From NCBI RefSeq assembly GCF_905147365.1, contig NC_056425.1, positions 5,897,501 to 5,961,500 on the forward strand: DNA of 64,000 bases, in the 5' to 3' direction. Position 1 is the first letter of the stretch, and each line of letters opens with the position of its first letter. Positions 11,748-23,700 of this stretch are shown here, piece by piece. The notes under the pieces were generated by a model. It was not told where the DNA came from. It worked only from the letters and a program-made list of their open reading frames with translations, and searched no databases. The position numbers were made by a program, and so were the translations under genes. This DNA comes from Aricia agestis (Eukaryota; Arthropoda; Insecta; Lepidoptera; Lycaenidae).

Positions 11748-12651
11748 CAGGGCCGTCTCTGGCCCATGTGGCGCCCGTGTGCAAACATTACCCTAGCGCC
11801 CCCTAATAAGCGCGCGCGCGGTCAAAATGAAATGGGTACAAAGTAAAAGTACAGTTTGTTCGGCCGCTTAAGGGTGAGGACTCTAAGCAGTGGCTTCTTT
11901 CGTTCCACCAGACGAACTATAACAGCACATCAAGCTACCACATAAGTACTGTAAAATTTATCCAATATAATATAGACAACAAACTCTATTGTTATTTGTT
12001 TGTAGATTGAAGCTTTTTTCGGTTTTGCCCATGATGTGCTCTTGAGTCTTGACTGACCCTAACAAGCCTAACCCCAAAACGTAAATTTTATATCGCTTAA
12101 GTAGGTACTTCAATTTTACTTTAAATTTCATGTTCTATATTTATTAAACATCACATCATCACAACATCGGTATTAATTCGATTTCATTGAAGAGCTCTAA
12201 CTTCTCTACATCCGAAGAGCCAGCATGGCACAGTTTGTTTTCTAAATTAGAACACTGTGATTTTTTGTATCTAAATCCAAATCCTCCCACTACTTATTTT
12301 GAATAAACGAGCGATAGGACACTCACTATTACACCAAATAATATAATCTTCATTTATGTGTTTTAAGGTTCATTTCACGTTGAAAAATAAAGATTATAAT
12401 ATTTATATTGCAAAAGCCGAGCCGCTCATGGCGCGTCTTGCTTTGCTGTAATTCTACAAATATAAGAAGAGCTTCGGATATTACACAAAAATGTTTGCAA
12501 ACTGGAGTTCTTTTTGCGTTGGTCAATAAAGCAGGGGCCGTGGCGGCCGGCCAGCGCGGGCGCGCGCCGACTGCAAGCGGCGCTCGGCGCCCCTAGGACT
12601 GCGGCGCCCGCGTGCACCACACACATTGCACCTAAGGGAAAGACGCCCCTG
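11748..12651. mobile_element. hAT-like element in the right arm of F
   Basis: The ends CAGGGCCGTCTCTGGCCC and GGGAAAGACGCCCCTG are inverted-repeat-like. AACATGTC at 11740-11747 is repeated exactly at 12652-12659 (8-base duplication). The 904 bases hold GC-rich edges and an AT-rich middle; no transposase frame is seen. Confidence 0.82.
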
Positions 12652-12736
12652 AACATGTCAAGTCCATCGGGCAGATTCCGAATCTTGACTTGACATAACC
12701 TGACTAACTAATGTAGGTCCGCCACTTGCTTTTTTA

Positions 12737-12799
12737 CAAAATATAGGTAGTAGTCCTAATTTCATTGAAACTAAGGTCGAATTTCGACCATTGGGCGAT
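12737..12799. repeat. Segment shared in inverted orientation with 23578-23640
   Basis: Words CAAAATATAGGTAGTAGTCC and AAGGTCGAATTTCGACCATT occur here and, reverse-complemented, at 23578-23640. The middle contains the small palindrome GGTCGAATTTCGACC. Confidence 0.65.
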
Positions 12800-13008
12800 G
12801 TTTTATTAGTAGTATTTATTAGCTTTACTACTAGCCTTTACGAATTCTTTTGTACACACGACGCGAAACGCGGTCAACAGCAGTTCAAATATCAAACATC
12901 TTTACATCCATTAAAAGCTTCTGCATTCGGAACTTTACCCAAATATCACGTACGGAAACCCGAAACGCAGGAAATGTAATCGAATCCCACCATTATCGTT
13001 TGGAACAG

Positions 13009-13189
13009 GCCCCTTAGACAAATTCCCTTTCGTTAAAAACGATGACGAAATTCGTTATCACAATGTATGGGATTTGACATTAGTCTTCGCAAGCGAAATA
13101 TCATTTACGTGGACTTATGTCAAACCACATACATTTTGATAACGAATTTCGTCATCGTTTTTGATGAAAGGGACTTTGTCTAAGGGGCC
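13009..13189. mobile_element. Palindromic element (MITE)
   Basis: The ends GGCCCCTTAGACAAA and its reverse complement flank arms of about 75 bases that contain GATGACGAAATTCGTTATCA. Non-coding. Confidence 0.75.
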
Positions 13190-13607
13190 AGGATTGCTAG
13201 CCTGTTTTAAATGTGTTTATTTCTGTCGCCTCTTCACGCTACCATTGAAAAAAAATATATAAAGATACTTACGTATCTCAGAAAAGGCCAAGTAGGCCAT
13301 TAGGACACGTGAGTTTTTTTGTGGAAAAACACAGCTCGCTAGCACAAAAATTTGTTTATAACGATAAACAATTTTTTGTGCAAGCGAAGCGAGGTTTCGG
13401 GCAATATATTTTAGTAATTCATAAATGTTCCATTCATGACGTAGTTCAATCATAATAATATGATAAATTCAGTCAAGGAAATGTTAGGAAAATTGTCGGG
13501 AGTCACCGAAGTAACTTCTTCAGCGAGAAAACGCAGTGACACAGCAAACCATATTATTTTGTTCGGAATGCGTGACTATATTATAGCACTTGAGTTTTAG
13601 AATAATA

Positions 13608-13876
13608 TACAGTGTGTAACAAAAATAAGTGATAATACTTTAGGGTGTGTACGTCTTCCTTGTAGAGAGTTCATTGTGAAAGTAGCAGCTCTGAAAGACG
13701 AAATTTTTTTTTCACTTTTGTATGGGCAAGGGCCAGAGCGTCACGAGTTTCCCCATACAAAAGTGAAAAAATTTTTTGGTCTTTCAGCGCTGCTACTTTC
13801 ACAGTGAACTCTCTAGAAGGAACACGAACAAACCCTAAAGTAGGTATTATCACTTATTTCTGTTACACCCTGTATA
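13608..13876. mobile_element. Inverted-repeat element T, copy 2
   Basis: TACAGTGTGTAACAAAAATA at the left and TGTTACACCCTGTA at the right; the inner arms match copy 1. It lies about 550 bases before the first recognised receptor exon. Confidence 0.82.
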
Positions 13877-14426
13877 AGTCTCCTGTTTTCGACAATCATT
13901 CACGTTTCTTTTTAAATCACCGAAAATAAATTTCTGTGACTCTGAGAAATTATTAATCGAACAAAATAATCGCTGTGTATGTACTACTTCTAGTTTTTGC
14001 CTCGCTAACAAAATTAGGACTAAAAAAAGTTTAGGTACGTCACCGAAGGTAAAAATTCCACTCTTAGAATTTTTTATTTAAATGTATTGTGGTCGAAAAA
14101 AAAATATGACAGTCGCGTCTTATAAAATATACCCAAACTAATTGATAACATCTAATTTCATCCTGAAAAGCGTTTTTACACTGCCATTTCCATTCCAGCT
14201 TCGTAAAAAATGCGTTTGGGAAATTCACCCATACACCAAAATCAAATTCTATTCAGCGATTTACGGATATACTTTCGCATTTACTTATAACATAAGACGT
14301 TTACATCCTTCTTAATCTATCATCCGCTTGCACTTGTCGAGATTCTAAAATACCTAATATTGAAACGCAAAAAAAAAATAATGTCATTTTATGTTTCTAT
14401 ATTGCTATCATATTCTTTTGTTGCAG
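13877..14426. other. DNA just upstream of receptor exon 1
   Basis: AT-rich, without a clear promoter. The end (from about 14405) forms a pyrimidine-rich acceptor tract, so this is more likely an intron than a promoter. Confidence 0.45.
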
Positions 14427-14724
14427 GTACACAATGGCTCGCGTCACAGTTCAAAGATCAGTTTGAGAATCACCCAACATGCTGGAGAGACAGCGGTACA
14501 ACACAACTTATAACGACACGGACGTCGACAACACAAGACTCATATCACTGTTGACCAACAACAACAGTGACATAGGAGAATGGCTGAAGGTTCTAGAAGA
14601 CATGAGAAGCAAATACAATATTACTGTGTCGGTAAAAGGGTGCGATTTTACCGATTACTGCGCGGGGGAATTCCGAAGTGTGATCTTGGCGTATAACAGC
14701 GTCCATGGATATATTAGTTTCTTG
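14427..14724 (+). CDS. Receptor exon 1: 5' leader end and N-terminal domain
   Basis: An acceptor-like tract ends at TTGCAG (14421-14426), so this is probably an internal exon with further 5' UTR exons upstream. Translation is taken from ATG 14479, because the earlier ATG at 14434 is in the same frame but meets TGA at 14464. The 82 codons give an extracellular tail with sequons at N8, N12, N28 and N47 and two cysteines in CDFTDYC, then the start of helix 1 (GYISFL). The donor GTATGT follows at 14725, phase 0. No signal peptide is seen, as is common in this receptor class. Confidence 0.85.
14434..14466 (+). promoter_or_regulatory. Short upstream ORF in the receptor leader
   Basis: ATG at 14434 opens ten codons closed by TGA at 14464-14466, 12 bases before the receptor start and in the same frame. 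It matters only if this leader is transcribed as drawn. It might lower translation of the main frame, which is inference. Confidence 0.4.
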
Positions 14725-17700
14725 GTATGTTTTTTTCTGCTATAGTCAATGATATTCTACTTATACAGATATGTTACGTCCATACTATTTTCCGGCTTAA
14801 ATCTCTTCCGAACAATTTTCAAATTCAAAATTGCAGACATTGACAAATTTGACAGATGAGTGAAACAAAAGATACGAAAAACCATTTACGTAAAAGAGAC
14901 AGTTCTATTTTTAAATGTCGAATCGTATCGCTGTCTCTTTCTTCGCCTGAGCTATGACGAAAAATCGTTTTTTTCCGAAAAAAAAATTGAAAATGTAAAT
15001 AATCGAGGTATTTATTGCAATCAAGACATGTGGTAAGAGATTCCATGTGTTTTGTTTACTTTCGAGTCATAATTGGTGCATTTTCGATACACGCACGACG
15101 TCATTTTCAATTTATTTAGGTAAGACAAGACGCGGCACATTCGTGACTGTGCTCGATGCAGACTAAACAACAGACTGCCCAATTGGGCCGTATTTGAAGC
15201 TTCACAACGCGCGCGGTAGTAACATATCTGGTTTGAGTATTTCATCATTGGCTATAGGCAAATCGTAGGCTTATATTTTTTTTATAATAACATAAAAATG
15301 GATGTGGGCGAAAAGTCCAAAGACTGGCCAATCTGGTTGTGTTCTCTTTTCAAATAAGTACTAAAAATTAGGCCTCCGAAATCACTCTCCCCAACCGCAA
15401 AATTATACTCTACGTTTATATGAAATTGATCACAAATCATGAATGAGAGCGAGTAAAATTAATGGCCAGAAATTATTAAAAAAAAATATATCATACTTGC
15501 TGATTTTAAACCACAATGCTAGTCACAAACACTTTATATCTACATTTTGTGACCTGTGATCCAATCTACTTATAAAATTTTTCAAAGACGCTAGACTGAA
15601 ACTGCATTATGTAGATTGTAGAGACGAGTATGAACAGTTAATTTATTTGGAGTTGAAGAGCCAAACAAACTCCTTTCTTTGAATAGTGAATCGTCATTAT
15701 AACTTTGCCTTTCAACGAATTAGATCAGGAAATGAGAAAGCTTCCTAAATTACTTTTAGGAAAGTTTTTCCTAAATTATTTATTTGAAAGGGCTAACTTG
15801 AACGCGCTAATCTCAGAAACTACTGGTCCGATTTGAAAAATTCTCTTAGTGTTAGATAGCCCATTTATTGAGGAAGGCTACAGCCTTCCTATAGGCTATA
15901 TTCTAAGACTAATAGGAAAATGTGGAAAAAACGGAGGAAATTATTTGAAAGGGCTTATTTCGCGAACTACTGGAGCAATTTTAATATTATTTGGCACAGA
16001 TAAGAAGTAGACCACGTGAAGGATTATAGGCTATCGATTTTAATCATTTTTTCAGTGTAGCTATATATTTAATACCCAGTGACGGATTAAGACTACTTGA
16101 TGCCCTAAGCAATCCATGCCTGTGGGCCCCCCTATTCGTATGTCAACTATAATCGGTCTTTAAGCCTTTACCGCCTAAAAACATTAGTTTTCTCCTAGAA
16201 ACTTTTTGGTGTGTTTTTTGGTGAAGTTAGAGTGAGACGTGATGCCCTAAGGACGGAATTTTTTTTCGCCTCTTCTGGTGCCCCCTCAGACGTGATGCCC
16301 TAGGCAATTGCTTAATTTGATTAAGGGTTAATCCGTCACTGTTTATACCCGTGCGACGCCGTGTGGGTCGCTAGTTTATGATATAAATATTTATACACAA
16401 CGAATTTTACGCAAAGGTCGTAAAGAGGGCGCTACTACCACTAATATTCATATCGGAATATTAACAAAAACGTTGTCAAACGTCGTATATAACTTTTTTA
16501 CGGCCTATGCTGGTGCTGCCTTTCGATGTGCTAAATAAAGACAAGCAGGCCATTTAGCCGAAACATTTTCGTTTTCGCTTCGTTATAGAATCGCCGATCA
16601 AAATGTATGGAATTGACATAAGACGAGTCGAACGTCAACGTCATACTAACGAACGCTTATGTCAATTCCATACATTTTGATCGGCGATTCTATAACGAAG
16701 CGAAAACGAAAAGATTTTGGCTCACCCCCCAGGTCTTTCATAGTTATATACTCTATAAGGGGAATAGATTTGTAGGTAGATGGCGGATAAGAACGTACTT
16801 TGGGTTATGAAAGTCGTTATCTAACAGCTGGGCTTAACAAAACTGACCAAAATTACGTAGATCGACCTTGCATGAATCAATCATTATTCATTACTCTGTT
16901 AGTGCAATATTTAAAATCAATAATTATAATGTCACCAGCAGTATTTCCGGAGCAATACGACCTCCTTAAAAGGCCGGCAATGCACCTGCAGCTCTTTTAA
17001 TGTTGCGAGTGTCCATGGGCGACGGTAGTTGTTTTCCATCAGGTGACCCGTTTGCTCGTTTATATTATGTAAAAAAAATTATATATCTTTTGCATGAAGA
17101 AATACGATTAAAAACCCAAAATGTTTATATATCTTTCAGATTTGCCTTTTCGGTACCTTAGCGAACGCCCTGAATGTGGCAGTACTCACCCGGCGCGACC
17201 TCGCCGCGGCGCCCATCAACAGGCTGCTGAAGTGGCTGGCGGTGGCCGATGTCTTTGTGATGCTGGAGTACGTCCCTTTCTCCATATACAGGTATCTGGT
17301 GAGTTGAAAAGAGACAGAAATAAGGATAATATGTACTAGTGCGTGTTGCCGAGAATGGTATTTAGTATGTACTATCAGAGAAGTTGATTCCTATGCAAAT
17401 CGGGGACCTAAGTAGTTAGGTTGCGTTACGTCAAACCCAGCTGACAAATCACAATTAACATTGAATTGACATATTCGACCAAATAATGTGGGTCTGTCAA
17501 TTGCATAGGAATCAAGTTCCTCGATGGTACCATCGAAGAAAATTCACAGTCAGTTGACGGACCTACGCATAGACTTATAATATATACTGTCGTATTATAG
17601 GTTTATGGACCTACGTGAATGAAGGTTTTCGATACCATTTGCCACCAGAGGGACGGTAGGGTCTTTCGTGTCAAATGTCGTGTCAGACAGACATATATGA

Positions 17701-20700
17701 CAGCTATATCGTGACATGTGAAAGCTATTTCGTGACACGTAACAGCTGTTTGACACGACGATTGATACTCTACGGCAGCTACATAGCGCCATTTGTCCCT
17801 CAAATAGCAAACGCATGCCCTTGTTGAACAAAAAAAAGGCACAACGTGGACAAAGCTATTGGTCGAGAATCGAGATCTATCAATTCAATGTTAGCTCATA
17901 GCTGTGATCTGACGGATGGGTTTGATACAACGCGACCAATTTACGCAGGTCCGCCATCTGCCTATGAATTAACTTCTCTGATAGTACTATCATAAAAGTT
18001 GATTCATAGGCAGTTAATGGACCTATGTAATTTGGTCGCGTTGTGTCAAACCCAGCCGGGAGATCTAGACCAACATTGAATTCACATAACGCGACAATAT
18101 CACATAGGTCCGCTATCTACTTATGAATCAAGTTCTACGATGGTACACCGTACAAGTTACAAGATTATCTCGTTAATGGTGTGACAGTAAATTCATCCAT
18201 CTACTTTCAACGTTTTAATCATCACCGTTGTTACAATTGTGATAAAATACAAATTTCTCAATGGATGATTGATGGACCAGTATGGATGGATTAATTGATT
18301 CATGCCTTGTTCGATCTAACCCGCGTTACCTATTAACCAACAAAAATTTTATATTAACGTAAGTCACACGGTGACATTCCCTGGTCAGTGTGACCAAAGA
18401 GAATGTATTTGTATACTACAGTGTGACCTAACATACTAAAAACAGGGAATGTCATTTATTAAGCAGTAAACAAAGAGAGGGAGAGAGAGAGAGAGGAGAG
18501 AGAAAACACTCATGATTTTTAAGAAGAGTTTAATAACTTTATTTGCGTTCTTCTCACATTCTTATAATTATGATATTACTTATTATTTTATTTGCCTATC
18601 CCCTTCCCAATTGAGAAAGAATTGTAGTATGACATTTGACTGAAATCGATTGGCTGATGGCTGATGATATTTCCAGCTGTTCCCCGGACAGGCGGAGCGG
18701 CCGTACTCGTGGGCGGTGTTCATGCTGTTCCACATGCACTTCACCCAGCTGCTGCACACTGCCTCCATCCTGCTTACCCTCACCCTGGCTATATGGAGAT
18801 ACCTGGCCATCAAGTGAGTACTTAAAATGTAAGGAATCTTGAGCCGCCTCCGTGGTCCAGTGTTTCAGAACGTGGCTTTTGGCTTCGAGTTTGTGAATTG
18901 TGGGTTCGATCGCCCATGTTTTCAAGTTTAGTTAGGACAATACAAAAAATCATGTGATCGGCTCCTGATTTTCTCACAAGAAAGTTGATCAATGCGTCGG
19001 ATGGGCTTAAAAAAGGAGCGGATCTCTCACCAGTCGTGTCGGTCATCTGTCTCTTGTTAACTGCGCATGTTATAGTATTACATTTTTAACTAATACATAT
19101 TACATAAATATTATGATTTTATGATTGTTTTAAAAATATGTAAATAGTTTAGAATCTATGCTAATAATGAAACTAGTATTATTTTGTATAAACTGTACCA
19201 GTGGGCGGGTCGAAGAGTGGGGACACGTTATAAAAAACTGTTCTTTACGTGTTCCGACACTTTTGCTCGGGCCATGATTGAAGAAGCATCTCTATTTGAC
19301 GTGTTAAAGATAAGTATTACTTTCTACTGCCATAATGTTTGTGTAATATGTATTAGTTAAAAATGTAATACTATAACACGCACACACTTGGGAAATAATC
19401 CTTGTAATTAAACATGACTTTAGGTGAAATTAAAAACTACCAGCTTCTGAGCCCATATTTTATTTCAAAGTTTGCTTAAACTTTAAATAACTTTAACCTT
19501 TGTCTAATAAAAAAAAACACACTATAATAAACAAACAATAAAGTTGTGGCGGTACCCACAATTCGCCGAACAATCCTACATCGCGCTATCGAAGTTTCGG
19601 CGAACGGCAAGACATAATAATATATACAACCAACCAAACATGCTATCTCGCTCAGTTGGAAGATCTTCCTTTTCGGCCGCCACGAACAACGTTAAAAAGT
19701 TATACCCTAAGTACAATGTTTTGTTGTAAAGTAAGTAAATAGGGGTTAAAATATTATGTATTAATATTATTCATTTTACAATTTGAATACCAGAAATTAA
19801 CACAAAAGCTCGTTTCATAGCACTTGTCACTGCGCTTTCTAAACTTACACAAAGCTTATTTTCAGCTATTTAAACTTCAACACGTGAGCTTACTATGCCT
19901 GAAATCCTTTATAAAAAGTTTTGCATTCACGCTAGGTACGTGTTTTACGATGTATTAAATTCTTCCAAACGTAAAAAATGTCGCATCGGTAACTCGAACT
20001 ACGTGGTCTCGGAGAGATAGCACAATATAGCACCAAATACAATATATTATACTCCACTCGGGCTAACTTGTCGCTAGCGGTCATTGACTCCCTGTCAAAA
20101 ACTTGTCATTTTCCATATAAAACCACGATTGGCAATATCTGACACTTCATTGTCAATCGGGGCTTATATGGAAAATGACAAGTTGTTGACAGGGAGTCAA
20201 CGACCGCTAGCGACAAGTTAGCCCGAGTGGAGGATAGTACAAGTATAGCCAGTGACGGATTAATCCATGCCTGTGGGACATCCATATCCATATTATTATC
20301 TCAACTAGAATCGGTCTTTGACTCTTTACTCTTCTGGTGCCCCCTCAGACGTTATGCCCTAGGCCAGGGGCTCCCAATCTTTTTCAGCACAATATTTTGT
20401 CACTGCGCCCCACTCTAGCTAGCTATTACAAAAATATACATAAATAAACACCTTAGGTTAAGCAGGTAAATAAGTAATAATAAACAAATATATTTTAATC
20501 ATCTGCCTGCTTTGCATAATTAATATTATATTTTTATTTTACAGTACATATTTGTGGTTTTGGATAATGGTGGAGGATCGACTCATGGCGCCCCTCTTGC
20601 CTTTCCACGGCGCACCAGGGCGCCGCGGCGTACAGCTTGGGAACCCCTGCCTTAGGCAATTGATTAATTTGATAAAGGGTTAATCCGTGACTGAGTATAG

Positions 20701-23700
20701 CTTAAGAAAGGTTGTGAAGGAACAAATAGATGTCGCATCGTTGAAACATACAAAAAAGTCGGTGATATTTCACAGTTAAAAATATTATAGCTGTGTAAAA
20801 AACGCACTTTTAAAAGAATGCCTGTGCACATATTAATATATGCCTGATAGCTAACAATCATTTATAATAGTTATACCAGCAGGGCTAAAATAGTCGCTTT
20901 GAAGAATCATGATATGAATCATAATATAATTCATTTTTCTAAAATCGCAAAATGCAACTCTGCTTGCAATTCATTTCTATATTTTTGTAGGTACTGATTT
21001 GACATTTGTCAGTTTGACAGTTTTGACAATACCCACAACTTCAGTTTGTTTGTCGCACTGAAACTGTACATTTTTCAGCAAGAAAAATTAGTCTATGACC
21101 TTTATCGGCTCACAAAATGTCTCATATCATATACCAAAATTTCACCAAAATCACTCAAGCAGTTTGGGCGTGAAGAGGGTAACAGACAGACAGAAAAACA
21201 TAAACGTTATATATGTCGTAGGATGATTTGATAAATCCGTGTTTTCGCGAAATCCCTAGAATTTTCGCGAAAATTCGATTTATCAAATCATCCTACGATA
21301 TCGTAGGATGATTTGATAAATCGAATTTTCGCGAAAATTCTAGGGATTTCGCGAAAACACGGATTTATCAAATCATCCTACGACATATACAATTACGTTC
21401 AATTTTACGTTCAATTTTTTTGTCTTTCAATTGTATTATTCTTGTGGTGTAATGGTCAAAATCCCCCATAAACGTTTATTTATTTATTTACAGACACACT
21501 TTCGCATTGTAATATTAGTAAGGAAGTATGGATTCTCCAGGTTTTTTTTATATAACATTGCATAGGTATAAAATTTTCAGGCCTACGGGCTTTTATAGGG
21601 TCTATCATGATAAGCAAGGTAATTTCCTCTTACTGTAATGATAAAATATTATGTCCGCTTTGAAGAGCTATTAATTACTATATTTGGTAACTGATAGCTA
21701 GAGTTTTCATTACTTTGATTGATATCAATTTTCCTTAATTTCATAATCTATTTTTGGTTCAGCCTCGTGTATCAAATCAAAATTAATTCTGGTGATATTA
21801 AATTCTTTCTACGTTGATATAGCATTAAACTATCAACTCCCAAGCGGTCGAATTTGACCGCATTAACAGTAGATTTCCAAGAATCTGCAATCGAAGTTTT
21901 TACTTGACTTCCGCTTTTGCTATTCAGATCATTTTTGCCATTTCTCTTCTCTTTTCTTCTTTTCTCTAACAAGACCAACCAAAGATACAGCGCAAGAAAC
22001 CAAACGTTATGGCATAAAGTTTAGTTTCTTGCACTGTATCTAACTAAATTAAAAACATGTGGACTTGATAGTTCACATGTTTTTAAAATTTCGTCATATT
22101 TCGCTAATGGGCAAATAGATAAATTGTGTATACTGTATATACGATGATTACATTGTAAGCTTTATAGAAAAGCTTTGTAAACCTGTACAGAATATAACGT
22201 ATCTACAAGAATTTGGCTTTTACAAAAGTCGATTCTTGTGACCGAAAATGCTATTTGTTAAAAATTATGGATAAGGTTGATGATGATTGATGACTTAATT
22301 TGCTGAGCAAAATAGTTTTTATGAAATCAGAAAGCTTGAAAAATGCTCAAAGCGTATAAAGTTTGACAGTTTCAGATAGTTCATTGCTGCAGCTACCAGC
22401 TAGAGTTTAAAAAAGAATATATAAAATTTTCCGATGCAAGTGCAACTATCTCTTGAAATACAAGCAACTTTGGACTTTGATCTAGAGATCTTACTCGTTT
22501 ACTTGATTAAGTTAAAGCCAAAAGTACTTATTGATTTTAAAGCAGATTTTTAGTATTATAATATAATACTAGCTGTCCTGGCAAACATCTGTTACTAAAA
22601 CGTAGTATATCATGATCAAAAAATATCTAAGTTGAAGATAAAATAGAAAATAACTAGCATAGAAAACATCGCTTAAAAATAAAAATACCCAAGAGAGAAG
22701 CACACCTAATAACATCGTTCATACGAGTATTATCACTTATGAACGCTGTCCCCATATGAATAAGGTCGAGTTCAGTACACCAGCTATGTACAGTATGAAG
22801 AATATTGCTCATATTTCCACCAGGACAAGACGTATATTGTTTTATATTGCACTTGTACCAAGAATAATACAGTATGTTGCTGAAGTAAAGAACCATCAAC
22901 AAAAATAAGCTTTAGACTAAGGGCCTGCTTCACCACTCCTGATAAGTGCCGGATATGCTATCTACCACCTTACTTGACAGATAGAGTATGGAGAACCTGT
23001 CAAAAAAGTTGTAGATAGCCTATCCTAGCAAAGAGTATCTCCATAATCTATCTATCTATATAGTCTAGTAGTATAATAATTATAGCTGCCTCTTTCTAAA
23101 TGTATGCTTGTCCCTCTCCAAGGTACCCGTCGCATGGCGCATCATTATGCTCTGACCGGCGCTGCTCGCTGGCTATCCTGTGCAGTTTCCTCCTGCCACC
23201 CGTGCTGTGCATACCCTCATACTTTGTGAGTACCATCGAATAAATTGATTCGGGGGCAGATGACGGACCTGTCCAGCGGATACGTCATTTGGTCGGGTTA
23301 TATGTCCATTCAATGTTAGTCGTGATCTGACGGCTGGGTTTGACATAGCGCAACCAAATTACGTAGGCCATCTGCCTATGAATCAACTCTCTGATTGTAC
23401 CTTCATAAGTAACCACTAATCCTGTGATAAAAATCACGACATCTGTTGATGATGATTACCAGAAATGTGATAACGTGATATTTAAACGAAGCCTCAGATA
23501 GTATACCCTATAATTATTATCAGAGAAATGTACTTATCGGCAGATGATGAACTTACGTAACTGAGTATACTAAAGATCGCCCAATGGTCGAAATTCGACC
23601 TTAGTTTCAACGACATTAGGACTACTACCTATATTTTGTAAAAAATATTGACTTTATCATATTTTTTTCAACTCTTGTCTTTGGGTCTCAGCTGATCTCA

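Larger units (their letters stand above)
10683..12730. mobile_element. Large foldback element F, both arms interrupted
   Basis: Left arm 10683-10831 plus 11166-11205; right arm 11625-11747 plus 12660-12730. Shared inverted words include GGCAAGTGGCGGACCTAC at the tip, AGTCAGGTTATGTCAAGTCA, ATGGACTTGACATGT, CAGCATAGACAGTAAACAAA and ACGTTTCTGTCAATATTCTG. The left arm holds a SINE and the right arm a hAT-like element; the spacer is about 11206-11624. No coding sequence is recognised. Confidence 0.8.
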
